From the NCBI GenBank assembly GCA_029449235.1, contig JANATG010000003.1, positions 992,001-1,056,000 of the forward strand: DNA of 64,000 bases, read 5' to 3'. This DNA is from Linnemannia schmuckeri. Its lineage: Eukaryota; Mortierellomycota; Mortierellomycetes; Mortierellales; Mortierellaceae. Under the pieces are notes generated by a model. That model was not told where the DNA came from. It did no database searches and saw only the letters and a program-made list of their open reading frames with translations. Position numbers and translations under genes: made by a program. Positions 10,688-21,949 of the stretch are shown here, piece by piece. Each line of letters starts with the position of its first letter. The first letter of the stretch is position 1.

Positions 10688-13395
10688 TGATAAGTGTATG
10701 TACTGGTTGTGATATGCTGAGAGGAGGAGGCGTTGTGAGAGAGAGAAGAAAGTAAGAAAGAGTCGCTGAGTTTTGAGGTTGTTGTATTGTTGCTCAGGTG
10801 TGTGAGTATTGTTGGTTGTCGTATAGACCTGGACCGAGCTCTCAATACAAGGCAGGGTTGGATTCGTTGAAAAAGATGTGGGTAAGCGCGTGAGATGTGT
10901 GTGTCTGGTTGTTATGGTTGTTGATGTCCTATTAGGGAAAAAGCGAGGGAAATGATTGGTCAATGGTCGAAAGTGGACAATGGTTTTGTGTTCAAAGAAA
11001 AAAGAAGAGGCGAGGGACGAAGAACAAATGTACTAAATGAATAACAACAAAACGAACACATGCTTGAACAAGAAAAAAAAAACACCAAGAAGCAACAACA
11101 ACAATGCGATTAGCCTCTCTTTCCCCTCTTTTTCTCACTTTTGTTACGCGGTTAACAGGAGGGAAGTAGGTAGACAGGAAAAGGAAAGAGGACAGAAGAG
11201 AAGTCGTCAAACTAGCACATGTATGAAATGAGGGATGCGGACATCAGTGTCCAGGGGGTGTCGATTTGACGATGGATGGGCTACAGATAAGATGTGGCAA
11301 GGCAACAAAAAGGAAACACAACAAGAATTATGAGAATGGGAATAGAGGAGAAATAAGATGGAAGGAAACAATTGTCCCTTGGAAGAACGGAAGAGGGTAT
11401 GAACCATTGTTATTAGGGGAACCATCGAGAAAGTACACCAAAGGGGTTCCTCCAAGGAGAACATTAAAAAACACTGAAGTTTAGGAACAAAGAGAGCGTG
11501 ACCCATCAAGGACTAGAAGTCCCTTCCTCTCCACCAAGATAGCTCCACTGGAAGTGTTTGCATGAATGCAATTAAAATCGAGAGAGAGAGAGAGAGAGAG
11601 AGAGAGTGTGTGTGTGTATGTGTGTGTGAGAGTACGACATGGAGATAGAAAGGAGGACAAGCATAAGAAAGAGAGGACAAGGGGAAAGAGGCGCGGTATT
11701 CGACATGCCAGCCTCCTGCATTGGAGCCACAAGGCAGACAGACAGGCAGGTAGGCGGATGCACGAACACTCAATATGCCTGAAGGAACGATTATCGAGAG
11801 AGCGAAGCGAAACAAAATAACCGCAGGCGAAAGAAGGGAGGCGAACGAGAAAAGAAGGGGAGCGATGGCTCCGCATGGTAAGGTAACACGTTAGTGGTTT
11901 TCTTTTTTCTTTTCCTCCCCCTCCACCTCTTCATTTTCATAGAATGAAATGAGAGAGTCCATCCCACTTATTTTCATTCCCCTCGTGCGTTTACCTCTGC
12001 ACGCATCATCCCTTATTCCGCGGGAAGATGATTTAAAGGCGAAGTCGAGTTTAGGGGGATAGAAGAGCAACGGGGGAACGAAAGAAAAAGGGAAATGAAT
12101 ACCAAGCCAAACCTTCAACCACCCAGCCCTCGAAAAAGAAGGAACAACAAACAACACTCGCATTAACTCGGGGAGTGAGGATAGGAAACAAGATGTGTAA
12201 GTGTGGTGTGCAATTGGACGAAGCAGAGACACGACAGCAATAGACGGAGAGAAAATTGGGAACAGTTGCATGATCCGTCCAAATCCCTCTTCTCTTTCGA
12301 TCCGAGGACACACAACGTTGGTCACCACTGAGCACACAAACATACAGCCGGTAATGTGTCCCATGTGGAAGAAGTGAGTTGTGTGCACAGTAGGAGAGAA
12401 TAAGATGGATGCCAGCCGGTAAACCGCAAATGTCGAGATCAAATAAAAAACAGCCAACCCTCATCTGAGCACTTTTCACCCATCTCTATTCATAAATAAC
12501 ACATTCTCCTTCCTTTTCTCAACTGACAAAGCCCAATGGAGATATAATGCGCAATAGAAGAAAAAAGAGTTATACTTCGGATGGGTTGCAGGGCGGGGAT
12601 TGAAGAAAAAAAAAAGAGGCGGCAAAAAAAAAGACGACCACGCGAAAATGCTCGCAGGCGAAACAAGAGAATCGCAGAGACGATCGCACCCCAATCTCCC
12701 GCCCATTTTTTGCATGCTGGTGTTGGTGTTGGTGTTGGTGTAGTGTTATGAGGCTCAGACAGGTACAGAGAACTTACGAGTAATCGTTCAGGTGGGCGTC
12801 AAGGAGAGTAAAAAGTGAGAGGGGGGAGGAGAATAAAGGAAGGAAGGAAAGGGAGAAGGGAAGTGAATGTTCTTGACACGGAATGGAAACACAGGAAAGA
12901 ACTATGAGACACAGAGCGAAGGAGAAGCTGCGTTTAATAAAGTGTGATACAGAAACGAAAAGTTGTCCGTTAAAAAAAGGGTGAACTGTGAATGAGCGGA
13001 CGTTATGGAGAAGGAAAGGGAGAGAAAACGAGAGAGAGGGAGAGAGGGAGAGAAAGAGAGAAAGAGAGATAGGCGCGTGAAAGGGGAGCGGGCGAGAAGG
13101 ATAAGTGTGTGTGTGTGTGTGTGAGCAAGAACTGAATGGAGAAAGAATGAATGAAGGCGCGAATGAGTGAAGGATGTGCCAATGAGGGTGAATGGCGTGA
13201 ATGGAATGAATGAAAGAGAGTGTGAGGAGGGCAAACTAAACAAATGAAGAACAAGGTTTTCTGGAGAGACAAGAACGAAGAAAAAAGAATGATAAGAAAG
13301 AGAAAAGAGAGAGAGGACTGGGGTCAGAGGGAGAGGATTGTCGGAAAAAGGAAGACAAAGTAGTGGCAACAAAACGAGTGTGAACAAGTGAACAA

Positions 13396-13608
13396 GTGAA
13401 CAACAAGGAAAGAGAGGAAGGGAAAGATGGTGCGCACATACAGCAACACGTTATTGAAGATATTGAAGAAAGGTTGCCTGCCTATAACAATCAGCCCTCG
13501 CCTTTATCAATCCGATCGACTATTCGTTCCGTTATTCGTTCTTTGTTCGATGGATTATTACAGGGTCCAGACCCCTCTCTCTCTTCCCGGATGCACCGCA
13601 TTCTTTGA
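13396..13608 (+). CDS. Small open frame of uncertain coding status
   Basis: A 70-codon frame whose second half has normal amino-acid composition (HIQQHVIEDIEERLPAYNNQ, followed by a Ser/Arg/Leu amphipathic stretch), unlike the repetitive frames around it. No homology is recognised, no introns are needed, and the leader is GA-rich rather than CT-rich, which argues against it. It may be a small protein, an exon of an unresolved gene, or chance. Confidence 0.18.
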   Translation: MNNKEREEGKDGAHIQQHVIEDIEERLPAYNNQPSPLSIRSTIRSVIRSLFDGLLQGPDPSLSSRMHRIL

Positions 13609-14541
13609 AGTCTTGCCACTAGTGAACATCCATCCACTAGAAGCAAATGAAACAGCTAGCAAATAATCACGCTAAAAGAAAATGTGAAATACAAAACGCC
13701 ACTGGTTACATTTCGATGAAATGTTGCCTCCCATGTTAAATAAATAAATGTTCTTCGGGGTATGAAGGAGGAAAGAAAAGGAATCCAATCCCTGTGCCGT
13801 AGACGAAATCATGATCATCCAATCTATGTTTGTATTTGCTGTTCTGTGGTTGTAGTTGTGGTTGTAGTTGTAGTTGTTTATATTTGTTTGTTGATTATTG
13901 TCCATCTGCCAGCATTTTTTTATGCTTACTTTTGTTCATTGTGTGTGCGCGTGTGGACAATGGACAATCGATAAAGATCAATGAAAGAGTTCATTGGATC
14001 ATTATTGATAAGTAGGTGATGGGTGGGTGATGGGTGATGAGTGGCGAGTTTGTTTATGTCAGACATATATATGTATGTATATATTGCGATCAAATCTGAA
14101 AAAAAAGGTACAGGAAAAGGGTTGTAGAGTCGTGAAAGAAGAGGATAATGAAGACGAAGCACAGAGCGAGAGCAGGCTGAGAAAAAGGAGGCGGATAGAA
14201 TATTTCACACAGGATAAACTTCCCAGAAACAACATCTCAGGGGGGTGGGGAATGAATTCGTTGGTTTTTTCACACAGTTCCTACTTCGAAATATGTAGCA
14301 GTGTGAACCATTACTTTGCTCCTCATCACTTCCTGCCTCCTCTCTTTCAACCGGGCTGAATGGATTTGTTTATGTTTACGTCGTTGTTGTTTGTTGTTTT
14401 GTTGTTGTGAATGCCTTCCGGAAACAACAGCCGAAGTTATTTTTGACCACATGTAGCAAAGCATAGACGACAACACGAAGCCTGACAACAATGAATGCGA
14501 CAACGAAGAAAGAGAGAAGAGAAAGCATGTGTGTGTGCGTG

Positions 14542-14580
<39 letters not shown>

Positions 14581-17302
14581 GTAACTAGGCGTATGGTTGG
14601 TTGATTGGTTGGGCGACCACCACTTGTGCGACTATGTGCGTTCAACAACACTTTACTTGAAATAAGGCTCCCAAAAGCCCGATGGTCCAAAATGATCTCC
14701 TCAGAACGACGAAAAGCAAAGAATGCGAAGATGGAAGCAGAAGGAGGGAGGGTGTGAGGTAAGATAGATGTTGGTTGGTAAGAAAAACACTTGGATTCAC
14801 TCGATTGGGTAATTCAGGCACATACACACATACGAGCATGTACGCATACACACGGCGGCATTTTTTTCGTTACATTTGCAGCACGACTTGCACACGCAAA
14901 CAACAAACATGCAAAGCCCTTCCACTTAAGAAGAACGCGCTCACTATCTCTTTCCTCTTCATTTCACCCATTTGTAAAAATAAGTTTTTTTTCTCTCTCT
15001 TTCGACCAAAAAAACAAACAAATCAGTGAAAGACAACGACGCCCAACAGAGGTGAGAGGGAGGAGAGAAGAGAGAGCGTCATAAAAAGACAAAAAAAAAA
15101 ACTGTAGTAGCAAAACAGAAAAACCGATACGTAAGACCTATCTCATATGTTTGTAGCACAACCATAAGAAGCGAGGAGTTGATGAAAAGAAAAGAGAATG
15201 GGTGTGTTGACATGTGCAAAGTGCCAGACAAGGAAAGTGAGTGACAAGGATGTATGTGTGTATTCAACCGTGTGTGTATGTAAAAAAGAGTGTGAATGCG
15301 ATTTGATTAAAAAAAATGTAGTGGAGGAGGGATTCGCTGGAGTAACAGGAACGAGGAATGAGGGGAAAAAAAAAGATAAGGAAAATGAATTGCGAGGAAG
15401 TACGGTAGGAATAGAGGATATATGAAGGGGATGAACAAACCTTGACAATTGAGAGAACGAGTCGAGTTGAGAGTCGATTCTTCGGTAAGGACGTACTCAG
15501 AAGTGGGGAGGGGAAGTGTGAGCAAGAAAATGAGTGTAAAAAGTGTGTCGGAGGGTTGAGTTTAGGATGAGAGGGGGTCAAAGAAAAGTAGGAATAGGAA
15601 AGAAGCGAGAAGAGAGAAGTGAGTGTAAAATGATAAGGGAGAGATGGTCAGTGGGCCAAATGCAGGCAAGAAAAATAAAGAAAAAAAGATAAAAAGTCGA
15701 AAGGGGAGTTTTCCGTCCGTTGGCAAACAAGCGTCGTTCTTTTATATGATCTCCTTTTTTTTTATTTCAAGGCTTGGATTTCAATTTCACGCAAAGCCAT
15801 GCGATGGTGCGGGCCATCAAACAACCTTCTTTTCAACAAGCACTCTTTTTTATTCACTCATCCTCCCTCTTTCTCTTGTTTTCATCTGCCATGCATCCTT
15901 TTTGTTATTTCTTTCTTTCTTATTTTCATGCATTCTTACTTATTCGCCCCACGCCTCTGCGCTCTTTAACCTTTTATGTCTCTTTTGTAAGTGACAGCAC
16001 TGTCCGATGCAAATAGGAATGGATCGCGCAGTCGATCATTCATCAATTTGTTTCTTCAAGAACAATCTTGAACTGAATTATTCATCCTGCAGCCACCTAT
16101 CCGGTCAAGTCAGCCAGTCAGTCAGTCAGCCAGCCTATTCATCAACCAGGAGGAGCAAACGAGAGCCAACTTGTATTTTTGTCTGTCCGACTCGACCGAC
16201 CGACGGACCCGACCATCCGGCCAACCGCACTTGCATTAGTACCAGAGGACGGCACATCTAATTGTAGACATCTGGGCGACTTTGCTGCCTGTTGCCCTAA
16301 GGCTCTTGCAAAAAAAAAAACTCTTTTTTTTTCTTTTCGTTTGGCTGAAACATCGTCATCATCGACGCTGTCGGCAAAATTAAAATTTACGCATCAGACA
16401 AAAGAAGGGAGGGGGAAGGGAGAAAGCGAGGGCAGAGGGAGGCCCCAGGGGCGCCGTCACTCAGATCCCAGGTACAAAAGGATAATACAAGGAGGTGGAT
16501 GAATCCAGGAACTGTAAAAGGGGGTCGTTGACGTCGTTTTACGAAACCTGAACGACAAACTGTTGTTTGAACGAAGTGAAATGTAAAAATAGGGAGCGCC
16601 ATGCTACCAATCTCTCCACAACTCACTCCGACAAAGAGACAAAAAAAACCAGTCTCACTATATGATCCTCGTTTTTCTCACCTGTCTTCTTGGACTCGTT
16701 GGAGCCGTGTGGAGTCTTTGGACGAAATAAATATACTCTCACTCATTGCCATCATTCAAATCCTTTTATTATTGTCTTTGTTTAAACACCTCGTTCTTTG
16801 TGAGTTGGTATCTATTGGACGAGCAAAATAGTTTGTTCTAAATTGTCGAAACAGCCAGAATCCTTGGTACCTCTACAAGCTTGGATCGGCCAAAAAAAAA
16901 AAAAAAAAAGAGTAGGTGGAAGGAACGGAGGTATGCAATTGTCAAACCTAAGAATCGACTTTCTTTTTCTTTCGAGAACAACAAACAACAGCAATTACAA
17001 ATGACGTGTGAGCAATGGGCTGTGGGGGGAGGTTTACACTGTTTCTCTCTTTTCTTTTCTTTTCTTTTCTTTCCATCCACATGAAACAATGTCACTTTCT
17101 TTGTTCGCTCAAGCTGCGAGATATGAAATATGATTTTCATGCACTCTCTTCTTCAACACTCCATCACCACGTCTTTATCCCTCGCTAGGTACTGTTTACC
17201 GAGTTTGGGCTGAACATCAAAAAAATAATATTAGAAGGGAAGGTGCCAAGCTTTGACCAACAGCAATAGTTAGGCTCAATTGAACAAAAGGAAAAAAAAA
17301 AA

Positions 17303-17377
17303 CAATATCGGGATTGGACCCCGGGCGCCACATCTCTTTCGCAAACGTGGTAAAGCCTTCTCCTATTAACATATAGG

Positions 17378-17379
<2 letters not shown>
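17303..17379 (-). ncRNA. tRNA-like Pol III unit or decayed tRNA
   Basis: Read leftwards, this stretch has an A-box-like element (TATGTTAATAGG, about 17373-17362) and, about 40 nt on, a B-box-like element (GGGTCCAATCC, matching 9 of 11 positions of GGTTCGANTCC). It then runs into eleven T residues (17302-17292), a good Pol III terminator. A T-arm-like hairpin can be drawn around the B box and a CCAC/GTGG stem in the anticodon region, but the acceptor and D stems do not pair properly and the anticodon cannot be assigned. On its 5' side, in this direction, is a 32-nt poly-A run (17411-17380). It may be a tRNA pseudogene, the head of a tRNA-derived SINE, or an active small RNA. Confidence 0.35.
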
Positions 17380-17412
<33 letters not shown>

Positions 17413-17538
17413 ATATATTTATTTCTATGATGATATGCAAAAAAATGGAATAATGGGGTGAGAGTGGTAATGGTAATGTAATGGTCGAAATGAGGGCTTT
17501 TGAAGAATGTAAAAAAAATCAGAAGAGAGCCAAAAGGT

Positions 17539-20500
17539 TTAGCGTCTCTTGTACTTCTTAGAACTCTTAAAGGCTTTGTTACCACGAAGCTTGCCCAACT
17601 TGCCACCACGATCCTTCTTCTCATCTTTCTTATCTTTTCCGCCTCCAAACTTGGATCCCGATCCAAGCTTCTTGGCCGAGGCTACGCCCTGTTTGGAAGC
17701 ATCGGCCAAATCACGACTGAAATCAACATCCTTCTTCTTTTTTTTCTTCATGTCCTGAGGCTTGGTCGCTGTCTTCTCCGGTGCCAACTTGGGGATCTTG
17801 TTGGGCTTCAACGCCTTCTTGGCGGACTTGATCGATTTAGCGTGAGAGTTGATGTCCTGGTGATCTTCCTCCGACAACTGAAGGCGTCTTCGCTTTTGAC
17901 GAGACATGCCCGCAAACCGGTCGCGCTTGGGTGCATCCGGCTCTGCAGCCTTGCGCTTCTTGGGTTCGTTCAATGCACTCTTGCTTGCGTCTAACGTATC
18001 ACAAAAGGAAAAAAGAGCAAAAGAAGAACACGTATTAGTAACCATGGCTTGTGTAGGGAAAAAAGTAAAACAAAATATAACCAAGTGGGCGTAACGCAAC
18101 AGTAACAGTAACAGCAACAGCAACGACAGCAACAATAAACAAAAATAAAAACAAAGGCGCCCGGGCTTTTACCTGCTGCCAACTTCTTCTCATCGGCGGT
18201 TTGGAACCAAGTCTTCGCGGGTCTGCTGTAAATCTCGTCCTCGTGCTTAAGCAAATTGGCCGACTTTCTCATCTCCATCTCCGCCTGACGAAGAGCCTTG
18301 TCCTCCTTTTCCTCAGCCATCACCTCCTTGACACCCTCGGTCAAACCCTCCACACGCTCACGGTACCGAGTAATCACATCCTGAGGGATCACACGATTTT
18401 TAACAGTCCGCTTGTCTGCATTCTTAATCGCCATCTTGAGCAACTTGCGATCATTCTCTCCTGCCAATGTAACGGCACGACCCATACGACCAGCACGAGC
18501 AGTACGACCGACACGATGCTGGTAGATGGCATAGTTCTGGGGCATGTTGAAGTTGATGACGGTATCAATGCCCTTGATATCCAAACCACGCGAGGCCAAA
18601 TCAGTCGCCAACAAAAAGTCCACCTTCTCATCCCTGAACTCCTCCAGAGACGCCAAACGCTGCTCCTGTGTAAGGTTTCCGTGCAACTCGGCCGACCGCA
18701 AGCCCATCAATCCAAAGATAATCTTCATTTGATGAGCCGCTGCCTTGGATCGGAAAAAGATGATCACACGACGCTTGAAGGTGCGCGAACAAAGTGCCAA
18801 CAGGACAGCGGGGCGATCCTCCTCACGATGTTGACGGATACGGACAAATTCCTGGACCAAACGTGCTGCTGTGGCGTTTGAAGAGTCGATCTGGAGACGA
18901 ACGGGGCGGTTGAGCGACATGCGGATAAGCTCATCGACATTGTCAGTCATGGTGGCAGAGAACAACATGGTCTGGCGAGATTGGGGACAGGCCTTGACAA
19001 TCTCGGTCAACTCGGCCGAGAAACCATCCTCCAGCATACGATCAGCCTCATCCATAATCAAGATGTCGATGTGATCCAGTGTGAACGAGCGCGAGTTGAG
19101 AATATGATCGATCAAACGACCGGGGGTGGCGATCAAAATATCGGGGCGAGTGCGAAGTTGAATTTCCTGAGCGTTACGAGACAAACCACCTACGGTTTCA
19201 ATTTTGCAAGCATATCGTATTAGTGAGGGGAGTATTAAAGTAACGCAGATCACCAAATCGGTGGTGACAAAGTGAAAGAAGTACATACCGACGCAGAGTC
19301 CAAAGGTGATATCAGTAAAGCTGGCAAGCTTCTGGGCGACACTGTGACACTGGATGGCCAACTCACGAGTTGGGCACAGAATCAAGACGCGCGAAGTGGC
19401 AGTCTGGCGAGATCTGTACAAGAGACGCTCCAAGACGGGGACGACGAAAGCAGCAGTCTTTCCTGAACCAGTGACGGCACCACCACAAATATCCTTCCCC
19501 ATTAATGCAACGGGAATAGTCCTGGCCTGAATCTGAGTGGGCTGAACGAACCCGACCTGAGCCAATCCCTTCAAAATGGGACGCGACAAGTTCATCGTCG
19601 CGAATGTCTCGGCAACCTCCGTAGGCGCGTCCGTTTCAGGGGCGAAGTATGCTTTTTTGCGCTACGTTCAAAATGAGTAAGAAATAAGAGATAAAGTTTA
19701 GTCATTATACATATACAACATATCATCTCTAGTACAAACCGTATTACAAAGGTGAAACTGTATGCCTACCTCCTTCTGGAACTCTGTCTCTTCTTCCTCC
19801 TCATCCTCGCTTTCGCTTTCTTCCTCTTCTTCTTCCTCCTCCTCCTCAGACTCCTCCTCTGATCCTTCGCTTCCAGACTCTTCCTCGCTAGCATCCTCGA
19901 GTTCAGCCTCCTCAGCCTCAGCATCCTCAAGTCCTGCATCCTCATCACGACCAGCGCCAAAGCCATCCTCAGCAACATCCTCGTCGTCCTCGTCAAAGGT
20001 AATACCCTCCATATCGTCGTCGCCCTCCTCATCAGAGCTCAATGCCTCCTGGAATTCTATAAAACGTAGCATTGGATATCATATAGTCTGTTTAGCATGT
20101 ATTCCTCGAAAATAATGACCATTGGCGTCCAATTGAAAGAAAATTGGTTGGAGAGTGGAGATCCAGAAATGCCTTACCACTCTCGTCATCCACATTGACT
20201 TCCTTCTCCTCCTCAACGGGTTCAACGATCTTTCCTGACTTCTTGGCCTTGACCTGAGCACGTTTCCGGGCAATGATATCGTCCAAGCTCAATCCAGGTT
20301 GCATCTACATATGCCAAAGCAAAGAAACAAAAGTCAGATAACTGCTGCCTGCGTAAACTATATTCATCAGGTTTTCTTCAATCCGAGTGAAGCAAGCGTA
20401 TCCAAGGGAGTACCTCATCCTGAGCACGAAGTGCAGCACGGGCGGCTGTGAAATCCCAGTCATGGTGAGCGCCCATATGTCCACCTCCCTCGGCATCGAA

Positions 20501-20671
20501 CGAAAAGTTGGGGTCAAGGTCGCCAGTATCCTTAGGTGCGACGCCGCTGGCCTTCTTGCCTTTCTTGTTTTTCTTCTTGGTGACGGTCTCCTCCTGCTCG
20601 AGCTCCTCCTCGTCCAAGAAAGGCACCGACTCATCGTCATCGTCAATCGTCATAACAAAGTCGTTTGACAT
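17539..20671 (-). CDS. DRS1: DEAD-box ATP-dependent RNA helicase Drs1 (DDX27)
   Basis: Six exons on the minus strand (20671-20414, 20304-20178, 20056-19770, 19661-19289, 19189-18173, 17990-17539) splice in frame with GT-AG borders to 837 residues. Drs1/DDX27 acts in nucleolar 60S ribosome assembly and 27S pre-rRNA processing. The N-terminal 220 residues are acidic and poly-Glu rich. The helicase core then shows the Q motif (GFVQPTQIQ), Walker A (AVTGSGKTAA), PTREL, TPGRL, DEADRMLEDGF, SATM, TDLASRGLDI and HRVGRTARAGRMGRA. The C-terminal 190 residues are Lys-rich with several KKRK clusters, as expected for a nucleolar protein. The length is close to yeast (about 750) and animal (about 800) relatives. 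The exon 5/6 junction lies at the start of the basic tail. Confidence 0.95.
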
Positions 20672-20919
20672 TTTTGTATTGTTTTCCTTCTCCTTGTAGA
20701 TGTGAGGTGTGGCGGGGACTAATGAAGGGAAGGGGAGTGTCCCAAGACGAAGAAAAAGGGTGAAAAGGGTAAAGGGTGATGGGTAACAAATAGGACAGTG
20801 GGCTTCGAGAAGTTCCTTTTTTCTTTTTTTCTTTTTTTTTCTTTGTGAGTAAACAAAGATGCTGTATTTATTAAGGGTGAGGTTTTTCACAGTCACTCGT
20901 CCAGCTTTTGAAATGACCT

Positions 20920-21672
20920 TCAGATCCCGCGGCCCTGACGCTCTGATCCTTGCTGGTTATGCTTGTAAGTCCCGCTCTTCCCTCCAGTCTTCTCCATCAC
21001 CTTGACCTCTCCAATGACCATATCTTTCCCAACAGCCTTGCACATGTCAAACACCGTCAACGCCGCCACCGTAGCACCCGTCAACGCCTCCATCTCCACT
21101 CCAGTATTACCCATACACGCGACTCGACTCTCAATATCAACTCGACCTCCTCGAAGCCCTCCTCCTTCTTGGCTACGACCACCAACAGTGGGGGAAGAAG
21201 TCTCATCCTCGACTAGCTTGAGATCGACCGAGACATGGGTCAACAGCAGAGGATGACACAGCGGGATCAGATTCGACGTCTGCTTGGCTGCCTGGATGCC
21301 AGCGATCTGCGCAACTGTTAACACGTCGCCCTTCTTGTGTCCATTGCGCTTCAACAGATCAAATGCTACTCCAGGGAGCCAGATAGACGAGACTGCCAGG
21401 GCTGTTCGGTGGGTAGGAGCTTTGTCCGTGACAGAGACCATCGATGCCTTTCCGGTCTCTGGGTCTGTGTGCGTCAATTGAGGGGTACCGTCATCACTGT
21501 CCTTTGAAGACGAAGATGACGACTGAGTTGTGGAGGCCGAAGAATGAAAGTTGTGTGCTGTTGCTGTTGTTGACCGAGCGAGTGAGGTTATGCTGCTCCA
21601 ACCCAAGCATGAAGACAGCGCGTTACGCGTCGCCATGGAGTGGGTTACCAAACGATGTATCCTGTTCGGCAT
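20920..21672 (-). CDS. moaC: Cyclic pyranopterin monophosphate synthase MoaC
   Basis: Single-exon gene of 250 residues. MoaC converts 3',8-cyclo-dihydro-GTP (made by MoaA) to cyclic pyranopterin monophosphate, the first stage of molybdenum cofactor synthesis. Visible family motifs are SVTDKAPTHRTALA, GDVLTVAQIAGIQAAKQTS, LIPLCHPLLLTHV, GNTGVEMEALTGATVAALTV and DMCKAVGKDM, which carry the expected Lys and His residues. The start ATG at 21672 was chosen over one 26 codons upstream because it opens a basic, Ser-rich segment (PNRIHRLVTHSMATRNALSS) that looks like a mitochondrial presequence. A short Gly/Glu insert interrupts the domain before RVDIESRVACMG. MoaC stands alone here, with no adjacent MoaA. 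It lies between the ends of DRS1 and RAV1. Confidence 0.93.
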   Translation of the reverse strand: MPNRIHRLVTHSMATRNALSSCLGWSSITSLARSTTATAHNFHSSASTTQSSSSSSKDSDDGTPQLTHTDPETGKASMVSVTDKAPTHRTALAVSSIWLPGVAFDLLKRNGHKKGDVLTVAQIAGIQAAKQTSNLIPLCHPLLLTHVSVDLKLVEDETSSPTVGGRSQEGGGLRGGRVDIESRVACMGNTGVEMEALTGATVAALTVFDMCKAVGKDMVIGEVKVMEKTGGKSGTYKHNQQGSERQGRGI

Positions 21673-21949
21673 GGTAGATGTGAGTGCCTGTTTGAATGTG
21701 AATGAGCTGTGTGTAAATGCTGGTTGGTTGTTGTAGTTATTGCTGCGCAACTGATGCAGAGTGAGTCGACGATGGGAATATGGTTGTGAAAAAAGGGAAA
21801 GAAGGAAAGCAAGGAAAAAAAGAGAAAGTGAACTTCAGTTGAGTCTTAGAGTCACAATTAAAGGTTGGACGTGGGTCACAGTGAAATGTTCCTGGATCAT
21901 GTTCCCCCTCCCCACATTTTCATTTTTGTTTCTATGCATTATTCTCCTT

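Larger units (their letters stand above)
10688..17538. other. 6.8-kb gene-poor region with purine-rich tracts
   Basis: No convincing multi-exon protein gene could be read on either strand between the protein gene at 10687 and the DRS1 stop codon. The plus strand is purine-rich over long stretches (about 11570-11700, 12800-13400, 15040-15640), with (GA)n followed by (GT)n at 11580-11630, (GT)n at about 13105-13123, a TGTTGG repeat at about 12717-12741, T35 at 14545-14579, A18 at 16892-16909 and T32 at 17380-17411. Sense CT-rich tracts mark leaders of real genes elsewhere in the window, so some blocks may be promoters or leaders of non-coding RNAs transcribed leftwards. A small open frame (13396-13608) and a tRNA-like unit (17303-17379) are listed separately. 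Confidence 0.6.

Noticed and set aside
11570..13400. GA and GT repeats considered as a CRISPR-like or satellite array
   Set aside because: They are simple microsatellites of 2-6 bp units with no spacer structure, and the genome is eukaryotic.
18201..18881. 226-codon plus-strand frame
   Set aside because: Antisense shadow of the DRS1 helicase core, which has all canonical motifs on the other strand.
19762..20115. Plus-strand Ser-rich frame
   Set aside because: It is the antisense shadow of the poly-Glu/Asp exon of DRS1.
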